Notes: a model not told the origin generated them from the sequence alone. A stretch of DNA of 64,000 bases from Streptomyces sp. NBC_01439 (GCF_036227605.1 NZ_CP109487.1:8295001-8359000), one strand, 5' to 3'; positions 42,737 through 51,171 are shown, counted from the first letter of the stretch. Program-made: numbers and translations.

Positions 42737-43564
42737 TCACGCGAGGACCCGGACCTCGTCACCGACGCGCACCGTACCCAGTCGAATCGGTACCAATTGC
42801 CGCCCGAACGCGAGCGACCGACCGATCCGCCGGTGCTTGGCCAAAGTTTTCAGGGGCTCCTTGCCCCGCTCGGCCGTCTCCTGGTCGGTGGTGGTGACGA
42901 CGCACCGGCCGCATTCGCGCACCCCGCGGAAGACGGCATCGCCGATCGCGATGTGGAGCCAGTCGTCCTCCGCCCACGCCTCGGCCCCCGAAACCACCAC
43001 ATTGGGGCGGAAACGATTCATCGGAAGGGGGCCTTCCTCGGGATGGTCCCCCTGGGCGATCAGCGAGTTGAGCGCGTCGAGCGAGGCGAGCGTGGTGATC
43101 AGCAGCGGATAGCCGTCGGCCAAGCTCACCATCTCGCCCGGCAGGGCGTAGTCCGGATCCACCGGACGACGTACTGCCGGATCATCCATGTGCACCAGCC
43201 GTACCGGCTCCCCGAGGTACGTGCTGAACCAGTCGGCCGCGGTGGTCGCCGCGGCCACGGTCTCGACCTTCTTCCCGAACAACACCACCGGTTCCAGCGG
43301 ACCCGGCTCGGGCACCTCCACGAACAGCTCCTGCGCTATGCCCGGCGCCGTCACGGCGATCCCGCCGCCGCCCGCGGGACGGGCCGCGGCCAGGGCGAGG
43401 CGGGGATGGCGACGCTGGGTGATGACCGTGCCCTCGGGATCGATCAGTGCCCAACGCCGGTCCCCGGACAGACCCCAGGGCTCCACGACCACCTCGTCGG
43501 GAGCGGTCCCCGCTACCGATTTGACGGGATGGACGTGGAGCGCCTGCACGTGCAAGTTCGACAT
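42737..43564 (-). CDS. MOSC domain-containing protein
   Basis: A 275-residue protein with an N-terminal MOSC beta-barrel (VQALHVHPVKSVAGTAPDEV) and a C-terminal MOSC domain with the conserved Cys in CGRCVVTTTDQETAE and NRFRPNVVVSGAEAWAEDDW. This is the architecture of the mARC/YcbX type: the Cys binds the molybdenum cofactor and the protein reduces N-hydroxylated compounds with a redox partner. No partner is nearby. The start is ATG 43564; the protein is complete. Confidence 0.88.
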   Translation of the reverse strand: MSNLHVQALHVHPVKSVAGTAPDEVVVEPWGLSGDRRWALIDPEGTVITQRRHPRLALAAARPAGGGGIAVTAPGIAQELFVEVPEPGPLEPVVLFGKKVETVAAATTAADWFSTYLGEPVRLVHMDDPAVRRPVDPDYALPGEMVSLADGYPLLITTLASLDALNSLIAQGDHPEEGPLPMNRFRPNVVVSGAEAWAEDDWLHIAIGDAVFRGVRECGRCVVTTTDQETAERGKEPLKTLAKHRRIGRSLAFGRQLVPIRLGTVRVGDEVRVLA

Positions 43565-43610
43565 GGGGGCATCCTGTCAGCCCTTTTGCCGCCCGCGCCC
43601 CAGAGCCCCG

Positions 43611-44120
43611 TCAGTAGCCGCGCCCCTGGTACGGGCGGCCGTACGGGTCCTCGTACGAGGCGGCCGGCACCGGTGCGGGCACCTGCATCGGGCGCGGCGC
43701 GGCCGGGCGCATCGCCTCGTACCCGGTGGCCATGGCGACCGGGCGGGGCTGCTGCGGCTGGGGCTGCTGCACGAATCCGCCGCGGGCCGCCATCGGCTGC
43801 TGCTGCGGGATGTACGGGGCGGGCGCCTGCTGCAGCGGCATCGGCTGCGGAGCCGACTGCTGCTGGTACGGGTATCCGTACCCCGAGGTCTGTTGTTGCT
43901 GGGGCTGGGCCGGCGGCAACGCGGGCATCGATGACGCGAGAGCCGGCAGATACCCGCCGCTCGAGTATCCGGCACTCGGGGACTCGTAGGCGGCCGGGAC
44001 GCGGATCGGGGCGATCTGCGGAGTGCCGCGTTCGGCGACGAGGGAGTCGTAGATGGGGGTGTCCGGGAAGGAGGGCGCGGAGTAGTAACCGCCGCCATAA
44101 GTGGAGCGGGGGGAGGTCAT
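43611..44120 (-). CDS. Gln/Pro/Tyr-rich protein (DUF6643-like)
   Basis: A 169-residue low-complexity protein: MTSPRSTYGGGYYSAPSFPD with an N-terminal conserved-looking part ending IYDSLVAERGTPQIAPIRVP, then a Gln/Pro/Tyr-rich region (QQQQTSGYGYPYQQQSAPQ). It matches a Streptomyces family I recall as DUF6643. It is probably intrinsically disordered and soluble; function unknown. A TAACTT box seven bases before the ATG on the minus strand suggests a leaderless mRNA. Confidence 0.75.
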   Translation of the reverse strand: MTSPRSTYGGGYYSAPSFPDTPIYDSLVAERGTPQIAPIRVPAAYESPSAGYSSGGYLPALASSMPALPPAQPQQQQTSGYGYPYQQQSAPQPMPLQQAPAPYIPQQQPMAARGGFVQQPQPQQPRPVAMATGYEAMRPAAPRPMQVPAPVPAASYEDPYGRPYQGRGY

Positions 44121-44180
44121 GGGACCTAAGTTAAGCCCACGACTTCACCGGGTCCATAGCGAGGTGTCGTCAACCCCGCC

Positions 44181-44204
44181 CTGACCTGCATATTCGCAGG
44201 TCAG
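44181..44204. terminator. Hairpin between the glycosyltransferase and DUF6643 genes
   Basis: CTGACCTGC (44181-44189) and GCAGGTCAG (44196-44204) are exact complements with a six-base ATATTC loop. Read on the minus strand it follows the glycosyltransferase gene by about 160 bp; it could also be an operator for the DUF6643-like gene. The other bases of the 246-bp gap show nothing clear. Confidence 0.45.
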
Positions 44205-44366
44205 AGCCTCACCTTTCACTTGACGTTCACGTGCACGATTCGCCACTTCCGCCCCATCTTGTTGGTACTCGTACTCACCGGTTGGGTGTTGCACCGACTT
44301 CGTGCTGACGTAGCGTCACAATGCGGTGACCTCGGATGACTGCGCTTCGGGCGGCAGTTCGCCGTT

Positions 44367-45545
44367 TCAGGCGTCACTGGGGCGGGCATAGGTCCGACCC
44401 TTCCAGGACGCCCCGCGGCCCCGGTAGTGCTGCACGGCCGAGTCCACGGTCATCAGGAGGTACAGCAGCGCGGTGAACGGAAGCAGCGGAGCGAGTGCGG
44501 CCGGCTGGCGGTAGTACCGGAGCATCGGCACGTAGGTGCCGGCCATCAGCAGCCACGCCAGGCCGCCCGCCCACGCGATGGCCGGACGCCCGGCCGCGAG
44601 GCCCGTCAGCAGGGCGGCCGGGGGCACGAGGTAGACGAGCACCAGCCCGGCCACCGTCCCGGCCAGCAGGAGGGGCTGGTGGCGCAGTTGGGCGTAGGCG
44701 CTGCGCGAGACCATCCGCCACAGGTCCGCCAGTGCGGGGTACGGGCGCACGCTGTCCACCCGCTCCGCGAGTCCCAGCCAGATCCGACCGCCGGAGCGGT
44801 GGACCGCGCGGGCGAGGGACACGTCGTCGATGACCGCCTGGCGGATGGAGTCGGGGATGCCGGCCCGCACGGCGGTCGTGGTGCGCAGCAGTACGCAGCC
44901 GCCGGCGGCCGCCGCCGTCCGGGCGGAGGGCCGGTTGATCCGGCGGAAGGGGTAGAGCTGGGCGAAGAAGTACACGAAGGCCGGTACGACGAGGCGTTCC
45001 CACGGGTCGACCACGCGCAGGCGGGCCATCTGGGAGACGAGGTCGAGGTCCGCGGAGGTGGCGGCGGCGACCAATTCGCGCAGACTGTCGGGTTCGTGCG
45101 CGATGTCGGCGTCGGTGAGCAGGAGGAAATCGGGCTCGGTGGCGTGCGCGGTGCGGGCGATCCCGATGCCGTGCCGGAGCGCCCAGAGCTTGCCCGTCCA
45201 GCCGGGGGCGGGGTCGCCGGGGTCGGCGACGGTGAGGGGGAGCCCCGGGTTCTCGCGGGCGAGTCGGCGCGCGAGTTCGCCCGTGCCGTCGGTGCTGCCG
45301 TCGTCGACGAGGACCACCTCGGCTTCGCCGGGATAGTCCTGGGCGATCAGCGAGGCCAGGCTCCGCGGCAGTACCTCGGCCTCGTCCCGGGCCGGGACGA
45401 CGATGGCGACGGACGGCCAGCGGGCGGGGGCGGTGCGCGGGGGGAGGCGGACGTCGGTCCGCCAGAACATGCCCCGGGCGAGGGTGAGCCAGAGCCAGGC
45501 GGCGAGGGAGGCGTAGGCCGCGCAGGCGGCGGTGAGGAGGCCCAT
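44367..45545 (-). CDS. Membrane glycosyltransferase family 2 (HpnB-like)
   Basis: A 392-residue GT-A glycosyltransferase. It has VAIVVPARDEAEVLPRSLAS, the DxD region FLLLTDADIAHEPDSL, VIDDVSLARAVHRSGGRIW, and membrane segments at the N-terminus (AACAAYASLAAWLWLTLA) and C-terminus (GTVAGLVLVYLVPPAALLTG). It resembles the hopene-associated HpnB-type transferases, but no hopanoid genes are close. The start ATG 45545 has a CACACT box six bases upstream on the minus strand, suggesting leaderless expression. Acceptor unknown. Confidence 0.85.
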   Translation of the reverse strand: MGLLTAACAAYASLAAWLWLTLARGMFWRTDVRLPPRTAPARWPSVAIVVPARDEAEVLPRSLASLIAQDYPGEAEVVLVDDGSTDGTGELARRLARENPGLPLTVADPGDPAPGWTGKLWALRHGIGIARTAHATEPDFLLLTDADIAHEPDSLRELVAAATSADLDLVSQMARLRVVDPWERLVVPAFVYFFAQLYPFRRINRPSARTAAAAGGCVLLRTTTAVRAGIPDSIRQAVIDDVSLARAVHRSGGRIWLGLAERVDSVRPYPALADLWRMVSRSAYAQLRHQPLLLAGTVAGLVLVYLVPPAALLTGLAAGRPAIAWAGGLAWLLMAGTYVPMLRYYRQPAALAPLLPFTALLYLLMTVDSAVQHYRGRGASWKGRTYARPSDA

Positions 45546-45893
45546 GTCGGCAGTGTGCCGGGCCCCGGCGAGCCTGTCCCGCACCCGGCCCCCCGGGTGC
45601 GGCGGCCTCCCGGCGGGGGTGCGGTGGCCTCCGGCCGGGGTGGTGCGCGTCCCGGTGCGGCGGCATCGTGGTGGGGGTCGGGTGTTCCCCGGTCGGGTGC
45701 GGGGGCTCTCGGCCCCGTCGTGACGGCTTCGTTGGGGCTGTGCGCCGGGCTCCGGCCGGGCCGGTGCGCATCCCGCGCCCCGGGTGCGGGTTGGTGTGCC
45801 GGGCTCCGGTGGGGGGTGGTGGTCCGTGGGTTGGGGGCCCGTCGTGTGCGGGTGCAGGGCCCCGGCGGGGCGGGGGTCGACTAAGGTGGCCGG
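45546..45893. other. 348-bp gap between divergent genes
   Basis: Very GC-rich and repetitive, with variants of GGTGCGGYGGCCTCCGGC and GGGCTCCGG scattered through it. It must hold the divergent promoters of the glycosyltransferase and racemase-like genes: a TAAGGT -10 box lies at 45882-45887. No gene or RNA is convincing. Confidence 0.6.
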
Positions 45894-46685
45894 GTGAAGA
45901 TCGCGCTCATGGACTCCGGAATCGGCCTCCTCGCAGCGGCCGCGGCGGTACGGCGGCTGCGGCCGGACGCGGACGTCGTCGTGTCCTCCGACCCCGACGG
46001 CATGCCGTGGGGTCCGCGCACCCCCGCCGACCTCACCGGGCGGGCACTCGCCGTTGCCCGGGCCGCCGCCGAGCATCGCCCGGACGCGCTGATCGTCGCC
46101 TGCAACACGGCGAGCGTGCACGCCCTGGACACCCTCCGGGCGGAACTGGAGCCGGCCATCCCGGTCATCGGGACCGTTCCGGCGATCAAGCCCGCCGCTG
46201 CCGCCGGCGGCCGGGTGGCGATCTGGGCCACCCCCGCCACCACCGGCAGCACCTATCAGCGCGGGCTCATCCGCGACTTCGCCGCCGGGGCCCGGGTCAC
46301 CGAGGTGCCCTGCCCGGGGCTCGCCGACGCGGTGGAAAAGGCCGACGAGGCCGCCGTAGCGGCCGCCGTCGCCGCGGCCGCCGCGCTGACCCCGGTCGAT
46401 GTGACCGACGTCGTGCTCGGCTGCACGCACTACGAGCTGGTCGAGGGCGCCATCCGGGCCGCGCTCGCCGCGCGGACCCGGGGGGCGGAGCTGGTCTACC
46501 ACGGCTCCGCCGAGCCGGTCGCGGTCCAGGCGCTGCGCCGCCTCGGGCTGCGACCTGAGCCCGACCTGCCGCGCACGGGCGCACTGACCGTGCTGCGCAG
46601 CGGGCGCGAGGGGACCCTGCCCGCCGCCGCGCTCGCGTACCCCGAAGGCAGGCTGCTCGCGGGCCAGGGCGCGCCCGTCGGCTGA
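45894..46685 (+). CDS. Glutamate racemase-like protein
   Basis: A 263-residue Asp/Glu racemase. It begins MKIALMDSGIGLLAAAAAV with the Asp-Ser-Gly motif; the two catalytic cysteines are in VACNTASVHALD and VLGCTHYELVEGA. Family members interconvert L- and D-glutamate for peptidoglycan. GTG 45894 lies six bases after a TAAGGT box. The first motif has Met-Asp-Ser-Gly-Ile-Gly rather than the usual Phe-Asp-Ser-Gly-Val-Gly, and the protein has no partners nearby; it may be a second, specialised racemase rather than the essential murI. Confidence 0.8.
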   Translation: MKIALMDSGIGLLAAAAAVRRLRPDADVVVSSDPDGMPWGPRTPADLTGRALAVARAAAEHRPDALIVACNTASVHALDTLRAELEPAIPVIGTVPAIKPAAAAGGRVAIWATPATTGSTYQRGLIRDFAAGARVTEVPCPGLADAVEKADEAAVAAAVAAAAALTPVDVTDVVLGCTHYELVEGAIRAALAARTRGAELVYHGSAEPVAVQALRRLGLRPEPDLPRTGALTVLRSGREGTLPAAALAYPEGRLLAGQGAPVG

Positions 46686-46734
46686 CGGAGTCGGCCGCCC
46701 GGCGGCCCGGCTCATCGAGTGATCACTCCTGACG

Positions 46735-46808
46735 AGACGAATCGTCTTGCATGCGAACCGAACCTGCCCTACGGTTGATCGCATAACGAGACGGGACGGT
46801 CCGTCTCG
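46735..46808 (+). promoter_or_regulatory. Promoter flanked by twin operators upstream of the ABC-F gene
   Basis: TTGCAT (46747-46752) and TACGGT (46770-46775) are 17 bp apart. The palindrome AGACGA-A-TCGTCT (46735-46747) ends at the -35 box, and CGAGACGG-N6-CCGTCTCG (46787-46808) lies just downstream of the expected start site. Both share AGACGR...YCGTCT, so one regulator could block the promoter from both sides. Confidence 0.65.
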
Positions 46809-46826
46809 CAACTTTAGGAACCGCCC

Positions 46827-48437
46827 TTGCGTGCTCCACTCGCCACCACCCAGATCGTCCTGTCCGAGGTCACCAAGGGATACGACACCCGCGTCGTCCT
46901 GGACCGCGTGAGCTGTACGGTCCGGCCCGGCGAGCGGGTCGGCGTCGTCGGCGACAACGGCTCCGGCAAGTCCACCCTGCTCCGGCTCCTTGCCGGACGG
47001 GAGCGCCCCGACCGCGGAGAGGTCACCGTCACCGCCCCTGGCGGCCTCGGGCACCTCGCGCAGACCCTCGACCTCCCGCCGACCGCCCGGGTCGGCGATG
47101 CCGTCGACGACGCCCTCGCGGACCTCCGAGTCCTGGAGCGCCGGATCCGCGCCGCGGAATCCCTGCTCCACCGGGCCGGCCCCGAGGAACTCGTCGCGTA
47201 CGGAGACCTCCTGGCCGCCTACGAGGCCCGCGGCGGCCGTGATGCGCGGCGGCGGGTCGCGGCTACCCTGCGCCGCCTCGGCGAACGGGCCGAGCTCGAC
47301 CCGGACCGCCCGCTCGGCACCCTGTCCGGTGGTCAGCGCTCCCGGCTCGCGCTCGCGGCGGCCCTCGCCGCCGAGCCGGAACTGCTGCTGCTCGACGAAC
47401 CCACCAACGGCCTCGACGACGAGGCGGTCGCCTGGTTGGAGGAACATCTGCTCGCCCACCGCGGCACCGTCGTCGCCGTCACCCACGACCGGCTCTTCCT
47501 CGACCGCGTTACGACCGCCGTCCTCGAAGTGGACCAGGACAGTCGGACGGTACGCCGCTACGGCAACGGCTACGCGGGCTACCGCACGGCCCGCGCCGCC
47601 GAACGGGCCCGCCGGGAGCGGGAGTACGAGCAGTGGCGCGAGGACGTGCGGGACGCCGAGCGCCTCGCCGACACCAACATCGGGCGGTTCGCCGCGATCC
47701 CGCGGAAGCAGCCGCGCGGCTTCAGCGGGGCCGGCGCCTTCCGTGCCCGGTCCCGGACCCACGGCGCCGCGAGCCGCATCCGCGCCGCCCGCGAACGGCT
47801 GCACCGGCTGACCGAGCACCCCCTCGCACCGCCCCCGCGCCCGCTGGTCTTCACCGGCCGGTTCACCGATGGCTCGGGGGGAGTGGTGGAGGTCGCCGAC
47901 GCGGCCCTGCCGGGACGCCTCGCGCCCGTCTCGCTCACGCTGCCGCCGGGGGAGCGGCTCCTGGTGACCGGGCCCAACGGCGTAGGCAAGTCCACCCTGT
48001 TGCACCTGCTCGCGGGAGAACTGGAGCCCGCGCGGGGCGGCGTACGGACCCCGTCGCGGGTCGGGCTGCTCCGGCAGGACGACCCCTGGCAGCGTGAACC
48101 GCGCTCCGCCGTCCAGGTGTTCGGCCAGGAGTACGCCGACCAGGTGGCGGGTCACGGACTGCTCGCCCCGGACGACCTCACCCGACCCGTGCGCGCCCTC
48201 TCCGCCGGTCAGCGCCGCAAGTTGGAGCTGGCCCGGCTGGTGGCGCACCCCCTCGACCTGTTGCTGCTGGACGAGCCCACGAACCACCTGGCCCCGGCCG
48301 TGGTGGAGGAACTGGAGGTGGCCCTGGCCCGCTTCGGCGGCACCCTGGTCCTGGTCACGCACGACCGGCGGCTGCGCGCGGCCTTCCGGGGGCGGCGCCT
48401 GGAGCTTCAGCGGGAGCCGGCCACCGCGAGTCGCTGA
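46827..48437 (+). CDS. ABC-F family ATP-binding protein
   Basis: A 536-residue protein with two ABC domains and no membrane spans. It has Walker A VVGDNGSGKSTLLRLLA and VTGPNGVGKSTLLHLLA, signatures LSGGQRSRL and LSAGQRRKL, and Walker B LLLLDEPTN in both. ABC-F proteins act on the ribosome; Streptomyces members often give resistance to antibiotics bound at the peptidyl-transferase centre. The start is TTG 46827, with AGGA about eight bases upstream; no better start is near. The promoter carries paired operators. It overlaps the ADP-ribosylglycohydrolase gene by 31 bp at the 3' end. Confidence 0.88.
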   Translation: MRAPLATTQIVLSEVTKGYDTRVVLDRVSCTVRPGERVGVVGDNGSGKSTLLRLLAGRERPDRGEVTVTAPGGLGHLAQTLDLPPTARVGDAVDDALADLRVLERRIRAAESLLHRAGPEELVAYGDLLAAYEARGGRDARRRVAATLRRLGERAELDPDRPLGTLSGGQRSRLALAAALAAEPELLLLDEPTNGLDDEAVAWLEEHLLAHRGTVVAVTHDRLFLDRVTTAVLEVDQDSRTVRRYGNGYAGYRTARAAERARREREYEQWREDVRDAERLADTNIGRFAAIPRKQPRGFSGAGAFRARSRTHGAASRIRAARERLHRLTEHPLAPPPRPLVFTGRFTDGSGGVVEVADAALPGRLAPVSLTLPPGERLLVTGPNGVGKSTLLHLLAGELEPARGGVRTPSRVGLLRQDDPWQREPRSAVQVFGQEYADQVAGHGLLAPDDLTRPVRALSAGQRRKLELARLVAHPLDLLLLDEPTNHLAPAVVEELEVALARFGGTLVLVTHDRRLRAAFRGRRLELQREPATASR

Positions 48438-49333
48438 GCCAGCGTGCGCAGGTCGTCCGCGTCCAGGACCCGGTCCCCGAACCCGGGCAGCGGCACGTGC
48501 AGCGCCGCCGTCCAGTGTTCCGGGACCGCCCCCTGCCCGTACCGGGCGCCGGCCAGGGCCCCCGTCACGGCGGCCACCGTGTCGGTGTCCCCGCCCAGGT
48601 CCACGGCGGCCCGTACCGCCTCGGCGAAGCCGGTGGTGGTCCGCAGCGCCCACACGGCCGAGCCCAGGCAGGGCCACACCGCCCCGTTGAACTCGGTGGC
48701 CAGCTCCGGATGCCAGTCGGGGGCGAGCACGCGGCCGTACCGCTCGCGGTGGGCCGGGTGCACCGCGGCGAGCGTCGCCGGGAGCGCGGCCAGCGGGTCG
48801 GCCCCCGCCAGGGCGACGCGGACGAGCTCGTGCAGGATCGCGGTCCCCTCCCAGGCGGCCCGGTCGCCGTGCGTCAGGGCCGCGATCCGCCGGGCGGCCC
48901 CCATGGTCCCCTCCCGCCCGGCGGGGGCGAAGTAGACCGCGGAGGTGGCGGCCCGCATCAGGGAACCGTTGCCCGCGGCCCGTGCGTTGATCTGGAAGTG
49001 CAGGGCCGCGGCGAGCTCCCAGGACCCGCCGTTGGTCAGCACGTCCTCGGTCTGCAGCCCGATGTCCTTGGGCTGCCCGGCGGCCCAGCGCTGGAACCGG
49101 CCGAAGACGTCGGGGAGTTCGAGACCGCCGCACTCCAGCAGGGATTCCGCGACGAGGACGGCCATCTGCGTGTCGTCCGTGGCCTCACCGGGGTCCCAAC
49201 CGCCGCCCCCGGCCATCTCGGCGCCGCGCGCGGTCAGTTCCCCCGCCGCCCCGAACTCGTAGGGCGCCCCCAGCGCGTCGCCCGCCGCCGAGCCGAGGAC
49301 GGCTCCCACGGCCCGGTCCAGTCGGGTGATCAC
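48407..49333 (-). CDS. ADP-ribosylglycohydrolase family protein
   Basis: A 308-residue DraG/ARH-like hydrolase. It shows GAVLGSAAGDALGAPYEFG, the metal site GEATDDTQMAVLVAE, and DLGGDTDTVAAVTGALAGA. These enzymes remove ADP-ribose from proteins or nucleic acids, or hydrolyse related metabolites. GTG 49333 overlaps the TetR stop (GTGA), so translation is coupled. The N-terminus VITRLDRAVG is used, with GGAG about eight bases upstream on the minus strand. It faces an ABC-F gene tail to tail. Confidence 0.9.
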   Translation of the reverse strand: MITRLDRAVGAVLGSAAGDALGAPYEFGAAGELTARGAEMAGGGGWDPGEATDDTQMAVLVAESLLECGGLELPDVFGRFQRWAAGQPKDIGLQTEDVLTNGGSWELAAALHFQINARAAGNGSLMRAATSAVYFAPAGREGTMGAARRIAALTHGDRAAWEGTAILHELVRVALAGADPLAALPATLAAVHPAHRERYGRVLAPDWHPELATEFNGAVWPCLGSAVWALRTTTGFAEAVRAAVDLGGDTDTVAAVTGALAGARYGQGAVPEHWTAALHVPLPGFGDRVLDADDLRTLAQRLAVAGSR

Positions 49334-49920
49334 CGGGTCTCCTCCCCGCACACGGCCGCCAGCAGTTCGCGCGCGAAGCGGTCCAGGTCGTCCAGGCCCG
49401 CCGCCGCCAGGGTGGCCGGGGCGCCGGCCAGCAGGTGGGGGACGGCGCCGTGCAGGGCGAGGGTCAGCGCGCGGGCCCGCGTCGGCCCAGCGGGCAGTCC
49501 TGCCGCGCGCAACAGGTACGCGTGCGCCGTGAAGTCCGCCGCCGCGACCGGGTCCAGCACTTCGGCCAGCCAGGGCCGGCGCGCCGCCTCGGCCTGGAGC
49601 TCCAGATACGCCAGTACGCGGCTGCGGCCGGGCCCGGCCACGTCCCGCAGCAACCCCGCGAGCAGCGCCGCGAGCTGCGTCGCACCGGCGGGCCCCGGTC
49701 CGGCCCCCGCCAGGGTCTGCGTCAGCGCCCGGTACTGCTCAGCGCAGCGTTCGGCCGCGGCCCGCAGTAGGGCGTCGCGGGTCGGGAAGTAGTTCTTGGC
49801 GGTGCCCGTCGGTACTGCGGCGGCCGCGTCGACGGCCCGGTGCGTCAGCCCGCGCCCGCCCTCCTGCGCCAGTACGGCAATGGCCGCGTCCCGCAGCCGG
49901 TCCCTCCGGTCCTGATTCAC
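49330..49920 (-). CDS. TetR family regulator coupled to ADP-ribosylglycohydrolase
   Basis: A 196-residue regulator: RDRLRDAAIAVLAQEGGRGL, then THRAVDAAAAVPTGTAKNYF and PTRDALLRAAAE, a TetR HTH. The C-terminal domain is Ala/Leu-rich. It is divergent from an FAD monooxygenase with two palindromes in the gap, and its stop overlaps the start of the ADP-ribosylglycohydrolase gene on its own strand. It therefore may repress both an oxidation enzyme and a de-ADP-ribosylation enzyme. Confidence 0.9.
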   Translation of the reverse strand: MNQDRRDRLRDAAIAVLAQEGGRGLTHRAVDAAAAVPTGTAKNYFPTRDALLRAAAERCAEQYRALTQTLAGAGPGPAGATQLAALLAGLLRDVAGPGRSRVLAYLELQAEAARRPWLAEVLDPVAAADFTAHAYLLRAAGLPAGPTRARALTLALHGAVPHLLAGAPATLAAAGLDDLDRFARELLAAVCGEETR

Positions 49921-49932
49921 ATTGCCAGCTTA

Positions 49933-49946
49933 ACCACAGTCGTGGT
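49933..49946. promoter_or_regulatory. TetR-type operator A
   Basis: ACCAC-AGTC-GTGGT, perfect 5-bp half-sites, 13 bases upstream of the TetR start. Confidence 0.65.
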
Positions 49947-49960
49947 ACCACAGGTGTAGT

Positions 49961-49974
49961 ACCACATCTGTGGT
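49961..49974. promoter_or_regulatory. TetR-type operator B
   Basis: ACCACA-TC-TGTGGT, perfect 6-bp half-sites, 28 bp centre to centre from operator A and upstream of the monooxygenase start. Between them lies a third ACCACA half-site (49947-49952). Confidence 0.7.
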
Positions 49975-50005
49975 GGTTGTTGATCGTGCGGCGAAGGGGC
50001 GGGCC

Positions 50006-51157
50006 ATGGGCGGAACCTGGAGCGGGCAGGAGCAGGAACAGGAGCAGGACCGGGCTCCGGGGCACGGCGCGGGCACGGCCGTGGTCGTCGGCGCGGGGGT
50101 CGCCGGACTCGCCACCGCCGTCGGCCTGCGTCGTGCGGGCTGGGAGGTGACCGTCCTCGAAAGGCGCACCGCGCTCGAACGCTACGGAACCGCCTTCGGC
50201 ATCCACCCCACCGCCCAGGCCGCGCTCGACCGACTAGGCCTCAGCGACGCGCTGCGGTCGCGGGCGCTCCCGTACCGGGGAGCCCGGATCCGGCGCCCCG
50301 ACGGGCAGGTGCTGGCCGCCCTCCCGCTCGAACGGATCGAGCGCCGGGCGGGCCGCCCCGAACTGCTCGTCTCCCGCCCCCACCTCATCGACGCGCTGCT
50401 CGCCGCGCTCGAACAGCTCGGCGGCGAGCGGATCGCGTACGGCCGGCACCTCACCGACCCGACCGCACTCACCGCAGACCTGGTCGTTGGCGCCGACGGC
50501 ATCAACAGCGCGGTCCGCACGTCGCACTTCGGCCGGGCCGCCGGCCCGCGCCCGATCGGCGCGGACGCCTGGATCGGCATCGCCGGATTCGAGACCGGCC
50601 TGCACGGCGAGACCTGGGGCGCGGGCCGCTTCTTCGGCATGACCCCCGTAGCAGCCGGACGCACCAACTGGTACGCCGTCGTTCCCGGGGCCACCACTGC
50701 CCAGGAGGTACGGGAGGCCTTCGCCGACTGGCACGACCCCGTCCCGCGCGTGCTGGCCGAGACCGATCCCGCGACCTGGATCCGGTACGAGGTGCGGCAC
50801 CTGTACCCCGCGCTCCCCAGCTTCGTCGCCGACGGCCGGATCGCCCTCGTCGGCGACGCCGCCCACGCCATGACGCCCCACCTCGGCCAGGGCGCCTGCA
50901 CGGCCCTCCTCGACGCCGAGGCCCTGACCCGCGCCGTTGCCGCGGCCGGACCGGCCGGACCGGCCGGGCTGCCCGGCGCCCTGCGCGCGTACGACACCGA
51001 GCGCCGGCGCAGCGCCCAACGCACGGCCTTCGCCTCCCGGAACCTGCACCGCTTCATGACCGGCTGCCACCCGGCCCTGCGCGATGCGCTCGTCCGCGGT
51101 GCGGGAGCCGCACTGCACCGACTGGGCGAGAGACGGTGGCGGGCAAGCGGAACGTGA
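50006..51157 (+). CDS. FAD-dependent monooxygenase (second copy)
   Basis: A 383-residue class A flavin monooxygenase closely similar in plan to the protein at 18.9-20.0 kb. It has TAVVVGAGVAGLATAVGLRR, then the strand end TVLERR, and the GD motif ALVGDAAHAMTPHLGQGACT. An N-terminal Gln/Glu repeat (QEQEQEQ) precedes the FAD fold. ATG 50006 has AAGGGG upstream; a GTG at 49970 would lie inside operator B and is rejected. Presumably controlled by the divergent TetR protein. Substrate unknown, but antibiotic or aromatic hydroxylation is possible. Confidence 0.9.
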   Translation: MGGTWSGQEQEQEQDRAPGHGAGTAVVVGAGVAGLATAVGLRRAGWEVTVLERRTALERYGTAFGIHPTAQAALDRLGLSDALRSRALPYRGARIRRPDGQVLAALPLERIERRAGRPELLVSRPHLIDALLAALEQLGGERIAYGRHLTDPTALTADLVVGADGINSAVRTSHFGRAAGPRPIGADAWIGIAGFETGLHGETWGAGRFFGMTPVAAGRTNWYAVVPGATTAQEVREAFADWHDPVPRVLAETDPATWIRYEVRHLYPALPSFVADGRIALVGDAAHAMTPHLGQGACTALLDAEALTRAVAAAGPAGPAGLPGALRAYDTERRRSAQRTAFASRNLHRFMTGCHPALRDALVRGAGAALHRLGERRWRASGT

Positions 51158-51171
51158 GTAGGCTGCTACTC

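Noticed and set aside
44367..49133. A 1588-codon open frame on the minus strand
   Set aside because: Only its last 392 codons are family-like (the glycosyltransferase). The rest runs antisense through the racemase-like and ABC-F genes and is Arg/Gly/Pro-rich, the usual shadow of high-GC coding DNA.
49970..50005. An upstream GTG start for the second monooxygenase
   Set aside because: It lies inside a TetR-type palindrome and would add a non-family stretch. ATG 50006 with AAGGGG upstream is better.
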